Source of the DNA: Diplonema papillatum
Taxonomy: Eukaryota > Euglenozoa > Diplonemea > Diplonemida > Diplonemidae
Assembly: GCA_030068145.1 (NCBI GenBank)
Contig: JAPJBO010000293.1
Span: forward strand, 62,001 to 126,000
Direction of reading: 5' to 3'
Length of the DNA: 64,000 nt
A model generated the notes under the pieces. It worked only from the letters and a program-made list of their open reading frames with translations. It did not search any database and was not told the origin of the DNA. A program made the position numbers and the translations under genes. The first letter of the stretch is position 1. Each line of letters starts with the position of its first letter. Positions 57,401 through 64,000 of this stretch are shown piece after piece.

Positions 57401-60085
57401 GAGGTTGTGGAAGCCGCGAACCTCGGCATGATCGCTGCGTACTACTACGTGGAGTACACGACTATCGAGAAGTTCGCGTCGTCGATCACCGAAGACCGCA
57501 CGAACGTCAAGAAGCTCATCGAAATCGTCGCTGCGGCGTCCGAGTTCGCAGACGTGCCCATCAGGCACCGCGAAGAGGAGAAGCTGCAGAAGCTGGCCCG
57601 CCATTGCACGATCAAGAGGCAAAACCTCGAATTCCACGACCCGCACACGAAGGTATACCGAGCATCTTTCCGTACCATCCAGCGCACCTTTCTGTTTCAG
57701 TGGGACACACAGGAAAAATATGCTAGCCGCAATGGCCATAATGTATTGTGGGTAAATAGTGAGCATCTTACCGTCCGACGTACCTTTTGTTTCACATAAG
57801 CACCAGCTTGGAAGGAAATGCTCGACGATGCTGCCGGACAAAACCCGATGTGTCCCAAGTGCCGTAGCTACCGAACCACGTGTTGAACGTGAGCTCATGC
57901 GGGTCAATCCCGAAACAACAAGACATACAACCCCAACGAGGGGTTCAATACCACCCAACGACTGTGACGCGCGTGCAAAATGTCGGACGCTAGCGTCTGT
58001 CAAGAGCCTGCGTGACTCAGCCGTGTTTCTTGAAGGTGAGATGAGAGGCATCGGCTCACTCTGTCAAAGGGCCATACCACAAAACCCAAGAAGGGGTCAA
58101 AAGTCCTGGGTGAGAAACCAACACACGGTGGTGCAAGCGAAGAACAAATCAGATTGTTTTTGCATTGTATTTGCCCCTCTACATCTCTATATTTCCTCCC
58201 TCCCATTCGGAGTCAAAGCAGCTACGTCAAGTATTTTAAGTGGGAACCTCGGCTTCCCATCGAGGTGCTAGCCGCCAACAGGCCGGGCGGTTTGCCAAAG
58301 AGGAGAGTCCGCGGCACATCAGTTTGCCTTTCCTTATTCCTCGAAACCAGCACCATTACTGACCCCCCCCACAGGTCCACCTCCGGGAATGTAAAAGAAC
58401 GGAGTAGCACTAACCAGACCAACGGAGACCACCGCAATTTTGCTTGCCTTTCCTTAACCCTCGAAACCAGCGCTTCAGTAACAACGCGACCCCCCACAGG
58501 TCCACCTCCTGCTGCACGCGCACTTTTCGCGGAAGGTGTTCTCCGAAGACTTGATGGTCGACCTGCAGAACCTGCTGCCGCGCATGCTGCCGCTGGTGTC
58601 CGCGATGGTCGACGTCGTCGGGTCTAACCGCTGGCTTTCGCTGCTGCTCGCCACGATGGAGCTCTCGCAGATGGTCGTGCAGGGCATGTGGAACACCGAC
58701 AGCGTGCTCCTCCAATTGCCGTACTTCACGCCGGCCCTCGCTAAGCAGTGCGCCGACGCTGACGTGTCGACGATCTTCGACCTGCTGCAGATGGAGGACG
58801 ACGACCGGAACAACCTCCTGAAGCTGAACCCACGCCAGATGTCCTCCGTCGCCGCCGTCTGCAACGCCTACCCCAGCATAGAAGTCACCCCGCAAATCGA
58901 TGCCGCCGATGATCTGCACGAGAGCGCCGACATGCGTATCACGGTGAACATCGAGCGCGAAATCGATGACAACGAGCCGATCCCTAAGGTCCACGCGCCT
59001 CTCTACCCGAAGCCGAAGGAGGAGTCCTGGTGGGTGGTCGTCGGGGAGAAGCAGACCAATTACGTCCACGCCGTCAAGAAGGTCATCGTCCAGCGGAAGC
59101 AGACCGTCAAACTCGACTTCCCCGCGCCCAACAAAGGAACGCACCACCTGCTGCTGTACTTCATGTGCGACTGCTACATGGGCGTCGATCAGGAGATCCC
59201 CATCGAGGTGTGTGCTCTTTCTTCATATTTCTGTCGCAACGTCCTCGGCTGCAGCAAAATACGGGAAGGCAGCACCTGCAGGGCGTAAGCTACCCGACCG
59301 ACGGAGGAGACCACCGCATTTTTTTAGTCGTGTACGATCGCAGATCTTAAAGGGGGGGGGTCGAATAATAACAGTTATTTGACACACGTCTGGTTGTCTA
59401 AAAACACTACCACTATTTGATCCTGCTACTGTTCGGCTACCCGGAGCTTTTATTATTATTCGACAAATCGAATAATAGCACATGTGTTATTATTCGACCC
59501 CCCCCCCTTTAGAAGATCAGTACATCCGACGAATATAGCACTTGTAAAAGGTTAATAACCCCGTCGCTACCCCTTGCCGGCTTAGAAGGAAATGCTCGAC
59601 GATGCTGCCAGTCAAAGAACCGAAGGGATCCCAAGTGCTGTAACTACCGAACCACGTGTTGAACGGACGTGAGGTCATGCGGGTCTACCCCTACACGACA
59701 AGACACACAAGCATAACAGGTCAAAGCCCTTTTTGTTTGTGTTCAATTTAACCTGCATGTGTTCTGGTTAAAACGCGGCCAACGTTCTTTTTAGCTGTAA
59801 CAAATACTGTCTCCAGGGAAGCAGATATTGGTTGTCGCAAAAACAACACACCGGTGGGTGTAAGCGAAGACAAAAATCAGATTGTGTTTGTATTGTATTT
59901 GCCCCTCTTAGTGTAGAGTCTCCTTATTTTCTCCCTTCCACCCGGAGTCAAAGCAGCTACACCTAGTATTTCTTGCCTTTCCTAAGTCCTCAAAAACCAG
60001 CCCCACTAACAACGACCCCCCACAGATCAAAGTTGGCGAAGCACTTCCGTCGGACTCGGAGGACGGATCGGAAGAAGAAGACTGA
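45486..60085 (+). CDS. BRR2: BRR2/SNRNP200, U5 snRNP ATP-dependent RNA helicase
   Basis: Spliceosomal Ski2-like helicase that unwinds U4/U6 snRNA during activation. Exons: 45486-48857, 49306-49803, 51166-51312, 51511-51687, 52632-52718, 54297-54638, 55331-55441, 56663-57652, 58500-59207, 60026-60085. All joins are phase 0 and give 2163 residues, close to yeast and human Brr2. Exon 1 holds the N-terminal region, an acidic stretch (about 190-265) and the catalytic cassette: APTAAGKT (503-510), DEIH (617-620), SATLPNY (654-660), QMIGRAGRP (858-866), then winged-helix/ratchet sequence. Exons 1-2 carry the first Sec63 domain. The second cassette has APTGSGKT (1355-1362) and DELH (1461-1464), but SHSL replaces SATL and QMMSKAGRP replaces motif VI, as in the catalytically inactive C-terminal cassette of the family. 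Exon 9 encodes the second Sec63 domain; exon 10 encodes an acidic tail ending SEEED. Intron 6 uses a GC donor. The start at 45486 matches the starts in the two upstream partial copies. Confidence 0.95.
48858..49305 (+). other. BRR2 intron 1
   Basis: Contains a family O repeat (48886-49040), an 80-bp copy of part of exon 2 (49056-49142), and ends in a family E-like sequence (CAAACCTCAAACAAACGCTA then AAAAG), which supplies the acceptor. Confidence 0.8.
49056..49142 (+). repeat. Copy of a BRR2 exon 2 segment inside intron 1
   Basis: GTCATCACCCCCGATTTCCA through CCGCGGATCCACGGGAGCAG to CTCATCTTCGTG repeats 49558-49632 with few mismatches, 496 bp upstream of the original and in the same orientation. 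Confidence 0.9.
49804..51165 (+). other. BRR2 intron 2, packed with repeats
   Basis: In order: family A (49830-50035), an AAACTAAGATTTTCCCCCC piece (50120), family D (50235-50330), family F (50375-50455), family A head (50480-50525), family E (50535-50640) and family A tail (50640-50800). The remaining ~360 bases to the acceptor ATCGCAG hold nothing recognised. Confidence 0.75.
51688..52631 (+). other. BRR2 intron 4 with local tandem duplication
   Basis: GGTAACAAGCTTGCTTGTST and TCGGATGGCAGCGTGCTGTG occur at about 51744 and 51959. ATGCCGGCTGTGCCTACCCT onward occurs at 51844 and 52078. This is a two-copy tandem repeat of 215-235 bp. Then come family O (52290-52420) and two family D copies (52440-52620) up to the acceptor TTTGCAG. 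Confidence 0.8.
52953..53370 (+). repeat. 107-bp tandem repeat, four units
   Basis: Units start GTGGTTGGTCCGGTT or GTGGCTGGTCCGGTT at about 52950, 53056, 53163 and 53270 and include CCCATGAGTAGGAAGCCGAC. Located in BRR2 intron 5. Confidence 0.9.
53985..54235 (-). repeat. Family I dispersed repeat in BRR2 intron 5
   Basis: Reverse complement of the repeat at 60235-60515, including GACGGTCAGCCGCAG and CCGTCACGTTCCTGGACCAG, ending about 60 bases before the exon 6 acceptor. Confidence 0.8.
55490..55700 (+). repeat. Family B element (5' part) in BRR2 intron 7
   Basis: ACATAAGCGCCAGCTTGAAA with AGGAAATGCTCGACGATGCT, running to GTGTAAGCGAAGAACAAA. A second partial copy, lacking the head, follows at 56195-56435 and includes the tail AAGCAGCTACGTCGAGTATT. 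Confidence 0.85.
57795..58240 (+). repeat. Family B element in BRR2 intron 8
   Basis: ACATAAGCACCAGCTTGGAA head and AAGCAGCTACGTCAAGTATT tail are both present, with an expanded, diverged middle (57900-58090). Confidence 0.8.
58310..58499 (+). repeat. Duplicated intron-end module before BRR2 exon 9
   Basis: TTTGCCTTTCCTTATTCCTC...CCCCACAGGTCCACCTCC at about 58326-58388 recurs as CTTGCCTTTCCTTAACCCTC...CCCCACAGGTCCACCTCC at 58443-58509. The second one is the real acceptor and exon 9 start. The first is a decoy whose exon-like part diverges after ten bases. Confidence 0.85.
59349..59510. mobile_element. 162-bp MITE with perfect terminal inverted repeats
   Basis: The left end AAAGGGGGGGGGTCGAATAA and right end TTATTCGACCCCCCCCCCTT are inverted repeats of about 25 bp, flanked by TA on both sides, as for Tc1/mariner-type insertions. 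It lies in BRR2 intron 9. The interior has further AATAATA-rich inverted pieces and no open frame. Confidence 0.85.
59578..59975 (+). repeat. Family B element in BRR2 intron 9
   Basis: CTTAGAAGGAAATGCTCGAC head, tail AAAGCAGCTACACCTAGTAT. A ~70-bp insertion (59727-59820) containing TTAACCTGCATGTGTTCTGG splits the middle. Confidence 0.8.
60026..60085 (+). CDS. BRR2: BRR2 terminal exon
   Basis: Listed separately because it is too short to find by length: 19 codons plus TGA, ending with an acidic serine-rich tail (PSDSEDGSEEED). It aligns with the acidic C-terminus of other Brr2 proteins. Acceptor CCCCCACAG, homologous to that of exon 9. Confidence 0.85.
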   Translation: MKVGEALPSDSEDGSEEED

Positions 60086-61940
60086 GCACATCGAGCGTCG
60101 GCAGTACCGCGCCGTTGCAAATTCCCGGCCGTCGGCGCCCCTTTTTTCCCGTCCGGGGGGGCGCGGGCGCCCGCTGGGGGCGGCGCACCGTCTCTCAGGT
60201 CCCGCCCATCCTTTTTTTCAACGGACGGGGAAGAAGAAGAAGAAGAAGAAGAAGAAAAAGGCCGCTCCTGGTCCAGGAACGTGACGGTCAACCACAGCTT
60301 GCAAAGCTTGAGTCGGAGGCAGCACAGTGTCACAACTCCGTCCGCTCTGCCCTGTGGCTGACCGTCTCGACGAGCTTGTGTTCAGCGCGAGCGCCAAGCC
60401 CCAAGGTGCGCCAAGCCTTGATGCTTTTGTTTGGGAAATCGGTAGCCACTTGACCCGTAGGCCCGTGGCTCTGCAGTACCGCCGAACACGTGAAAGCTTG
60501 GCTCCCGTGTAGCAGGCTTTCCCTGGTGGCCTTTCAACGGGCGGGGGGGAAAAAAAAAAAGACGGGGCGATACACGGGACGATGCGTTCCGTGCTTTCAC
60601 CGTGGAGGGGGGACCGTGTCCCCAGGGAGCTGCTGGTAAAAAAAGCCGACGTCCCTCCAAAAAGCCGGAATGATGGTGAACCTGCGAGAGTTGCGGTGCG
60701 TGGGCACAACACAGTCCGGGTTGCGATACGACCACTTATGGAGAGACGAGGCCACAGGCACGTTCGTGGTCCCGACTTGTTAAACGCAACGAGCCTGTCC
60801 GAAGGCAGTCGACGCAGGCAGGCGGCCATGCATGGTAAGGAGGCGGAACCTCAGCACGTGCGCTGCCGCAGCCCACTTGAGGCAGCGGCCAAAACCATCG
60901 ATCGGCGATCCAGCCTCTCCCAGACATTCTCCCCAACACAAGCCCTACAACCGTGCCAACGGCAACGAAGAAGGAAGAACCGACGACCGAGATAGGGTAT
61001 AGCATCTCAGGTGCAACCCCCAGCCAAGGCACTGTATAGCGGTTCTACAGATAGACCGTGTGGGCCAAAGCTGTCCATACCGGGAACTGGCGGCTAGTGG
61101 AAGTGGATCGCGGGGAGGAGCTCGGTGAAGAGCATCATCAAGCGCTGCGTGCTGTAATTATTCAGAGAACAAAATAAAAAGGGTGGAGTGGGGGGCAATG
61201 GGAGGGGGTTTGATTCATCCGGAAGTTGAAGCTGTGATGTTGGCAGCGCACTGGAAAAGTTAAGCAAAACCGACAAAAAGCTCCCCCTTCTCTTCCCGTT
61301 TTGTTTCTTGAATGCACACGTCTTGTGTAGTTCGCGGCACCATCCGAACTGATCCTCCATCATCGGAAAAGGGAAGGGATAGAGTGACATGATAACTTGC
61401 TCGACAGGCCACATTATATCCCAGTCTCGGGGTAGCTTCTGTGTCCCGAATCAACGGCTTTTCGTTTCGACAAAGAAGTATCTTCGTCGAATGGGACCAC
61501 ACCCTTTCTCCCCGTGGTCGCCAACCTATCGCAGGGATTAGTCGACACCTAAACTGCAGACCCTCTTGAGTTTTGTGCTGCTCAGCATTGCGGAGGTGAA
61601 CGGGACTGACCTCCCCACCTCGCGAAGAAAGCGAACAATCCAACAGCACCGAAAGGTAAAAATCGTCAAAAGCCTCAGACTCAAACCATTCCCATTGCTT
61701 TCTATTTTCTTTCTCTCCCCGTTCGGCGGGAAACCAGAGAACAACAAAAAAAAAAAAAAAAAAAAAAAAAGCTACGAACGCCGCCTCTTGCATCAGTTTT
61801 CTCTCTCCTTTTTTTTGGGGGGCGCTGTCCTTCCCTTTTGTGTCCAGCGGAAAGAGCTTTAGGCAGCGACGCGAAAAACCAGGCTCATCGTCGCAACCTG
61901 GTCGCAGCGTCAGTTTGTAAGTTGCCTGTGGACAACGCCC
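60086..61940. other. Intergenic region after BRR2
   Basis: Contains an AAG-rich run and family I repeat (60235-60515), a poly-A run (about 61746-61770) and no recognisable gene. Confidence 0.5.
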
Positions 61941-61949
61941 GCATCAACG

Positions 61950-62205
61950 CAAATGGACAGCAGAAAACAAGTGACTGCAGATTCGGCGCTCTCTTTGCAC
62001 GCTTCGATGCGTAACGCAGGCCAAATGAACAGAAAACGGCGATCTGTTTGCGCTTCGATGTGCAACGCAGTCCAATGGACAACAGAAAACAAGCGACTGC
62101 ACATTCGGCGCTCTGTTTGCACGCTTCGATGTGCAACGCAGGCCAATGGACAGCAGAAAACAAGTGACCGCAGTTTCAGCGCTCTGTGTGTGCACGCTTT
62201 GAAGG
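61950..62205 (+). repeat. Degenerate tandem repeat of about 70 bp
   Basis: Three to four units with GGACARCAGAAAACAAGYGA, CGGCGCTCTSTTTGCACGCT and TCGATGTGCAACGCAG, located about 320 bp upstream of the last gene. Confidence 0.85.
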
Positions 62206-62524
62206 CAGCGCGATCCAACGAGTGCTTCGATGCCACCGGGGCTTCCGCCTTCCCGGGGCACCTGGACGGTCAGTTGTCGTGATGAGGCCGAAAACTCCGC
62301 GCAGCCCCGCGAGATGAAAACAGAAGCTTCGTTAAGCCGAATGCAGAGAAGCTGTGCACGTCTCACGCGTTCGTCCCTCGAAAGATCCACCCTCAATCAC
62401 CCTTCGGGGAACAGGACCCCAGCGCAACGTGTCGGAAATCCCAAACAAAAGTGACAAATCTATACACTTCAACACGTACAGACACACCTACTTACATGAC
62501 CCGATAAGGAACACGAAGCAGAAT

Positions 62525-62945
62525 ATGGCTCTGTTCTCCGAATTCGGAGTGGCCGAGGTGTGCTACATAGTCGGTGTCTTCCTCGTGGGCTGTGTCTTGC
62601 TTGTGTGCTTCGTGTTCTTGCTGCGCCGGTGGAGGCGGAGAAGGGCGGACCAGGTGGTGGACATAGCCGGAGTCTGCTTTTTGTACCGGGGACAGGTGTA
62701 CACGATGTCCGTCGAAGGTCTGAAGAACGGCCGCGACTTGGCCGAACGCATCAACAACATTCTGCAGCTCAACAGCACGTGCGACGACTTGGTCATCACG
62801 AAAAACTCGGACCTTCCCTTCGACCATTCCAGCAGGCGGGAGCTGCTGCTGACGGACATGCTGTACGAGTACCTGAACATTGCAGACGCGCTCCGCACGC
62901 AGGAGATCCCGCTGGCCGTCACCCGCAAGCACTTCGATGTGGCAG
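62525..62945 (+). CDS. Membrane-anchored protein of unknown function, first exon
   Basis: Starts at ATG 62525 and runs 140 codons to a GTAGGG donor at 62946 (phase 1); the rest of the gene is outside the window. Residues about 11-34 form one hydrophobic helix (CYIVGVFLVGCVLLVCFVFL) followed by RRWRRRR, so a signal anchor with the C-terminal part in the cytosol is likely. The following region (ADQVVDIAGVCFLYRGQVY, AERINNILQLN) looks like a folded domain but was not recognised. Upstream frames are open, so a more upstream start cannot be excluded. Confidence 0.6.
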
Positions 62946-63062
62946 GTAGGGGTTTCCTTTCATTTCCTCCCAACAGAGAAAACAAGAACTTCTCCGCTAC
63001 GGCCGCATCGGAGGACAGAAAAGGAAAAAAATATAGCTATTTATCCGCCGAGAGAAAAGTTG

Positions 63063-63625
63063 TTTTACATAAGCGCCAGCTTGAAAGGAAATGCTCGCCG
63101 ATGCTGCCCGACAAAGAACAGAAGGGATCCCAAGTGCTGTAACTACCGAACCACGTGTTGAACGGACGTGAGGTCATGCGGGTCTACCCCGACACGACAA
63201 ATCACACAAACAAAACAGGTCAAAGTCCTGAGTGAGAAAGCAACACACGGTGGTGTAAGCGAAGAACTAATCAGATTGTGTTTATATGCTATTGCCAAAA
63301 GGAGGAGAGCCCGCGAAACAACGTGTCAACACACGCCTGCCAGGCGGTCTCGTCCGCCAGTCAGAACGCCCCCGGCTGCGCCACCATCGGTGCAACAATC
63401 ATCTTTGACAGGGCCACGGCTCGCTCCGCGCCCACGGCGCAACGACTTGCGCCCGCCGTAGTAGTACGGGATAGTAGTGGGGCGACCGGATACTCCTCGG
63501 AGAGATGGCCCCTGCACTCTAACTCGTCTCTCTCTCTCTCTTTATATTGTATTTGCCCCTTACCTCTATATTTCCTCCCTTCCATTCGGAGTCGAAGCAG
63601 CAACGTCGAGTATTCTTCTTGCACG
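63063..63625 (+). repeat. Family B element, interrupted
   Basis: Head ACATAAGCGCCAGCTTGAAA at 63065, break after GATTGTGTTTATATGCTATT, resumption at TATATTGTATTTGCCCCTTA, tail GTCGAAGCAGCAACGTCGAG and TATTCTT. Confidence 0.8.
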
Positions 63626-63817
63626 AGAGTCTTCCAGATTGCCACGAGAGCCCGTACGTGCCACGAGAGCCCTCTTTTTGTGAACCGTGAATTTTTTTGG
63701 CCAACCAGTTTCATTTTGTTGGCGAAGCGGAAAACCACTGGCACCAAAACCCAAACAACTTCTGCCGGTAGAGCAAACCTGCCTAAAGAAACCGCCTTCG
63801 GGTACACCTGCTGTCGT

Positions 63818-64000
63818 CTGCTGTCCTCGGGGAAAATACTCGAGGGACTGCCTTGTGCTTACTTCGAAGGACGCTAGAGGGGGAGAAACAATACAACTAC
63901 AAAGTGGGTCTTTTTGTTGAACGCTTACCCCGCCACTGACCCCAGATTCACCTGTGTTTCGCGTGGGCCAGCACATTTACCTCCTTTGATCTTTTGCAGC
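63818..64000 (-). repeat. Family A element
   Basis: Minus-strand copy; the tail terminus AAATACTCGAGGGACTGCCT at 63835 and the CACCTGTGTTTCGCGTGG block near 63948 are visible, and the head lies at or beyond the window end. Confidence 0.8.

Larger units (their letters stand above)
62946..64000 (+). other. First intron of the last gene (continues beyond window)
   Basis: Contains a family B element (63063-63625) split by about 250 bp of unrelated sequence ending in a (CT)n run (63297-63545), and a minus-strand family A element (63818-64000) that reaches the window edge. Confidence 0.6.

Overview
This is eukaryotic nuclear DNA, most likely from a protist. The genes are intron-rich, GC-rich in third codon positions, and all recognisable ones lie on the + strand. 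Introns are long, are of GT-AG type with one GC-AG exception, use donors close to GTATGC, and are packed with short repeats. The reverse transcriptase, the tandem CCCH protein and the one-directional gene order suggest an alveolate, perhaps a dinoflagellate or syndinian relative. That placement is inference; no diagnostic marker such as an intact spliced leader was seen.

Five host genes could be modelled. (1) 2-7001: a protein with three tandem CCCH zinc-finger modules, six exons, 5' end outside the window. (2) 21313-23571: a DED1/DDX3-type DEAD-box RNA helicase, three exons. (3) 38300-40983: a two-pore-domain potassium channel, two exons. (4) 45486-60085: BRR2/SNRNP200, the U5 snRNP helicase, ten exons, all nine introns in phase 0, about 2163 residues. 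(5) 62525-62945: first exon of an unrecognised membrane-anchored protein that runs off the window. The exon joins of genes 1-4 keep reading frame throughout. DED1 and BRR2 serve RNA metabolism; no operon-like link between the genes is evident.

The rest is repeat-rich. 7-20 kb holds dispersed short repeats, microsatellites and relics of 18S rRNA; a 28S relic follows gene 2. 27.2-32.7 kb holds two AT-rich DNA-transposon-like elements with arrays built on ACTAGT; one carries an EF-hand-like gene fragment and the other has a nested inverted-repeat architecture. 32.8-37.4 kb is a head-to-tail stack of three 5'-truncated copies of one non-LTR retrotransposon.

Two patterns stand out. First, at least two intron-resident repeat families (A and B) share the same terminal motif and inverted termini, and some intron ends are homologous to one another or sit inside dispersed repeats, as expected of introner-like elements. 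Second, several genes have pieces of their own exons tandemly duplicated beside them: the 5' ends of DED1 and BRR2 each occur three times, the exon-2 boundary of the channel twice, a BRR2 exon-2 fragment twice, and the channel 3' end is copied and also expanded into a 116-bp array.
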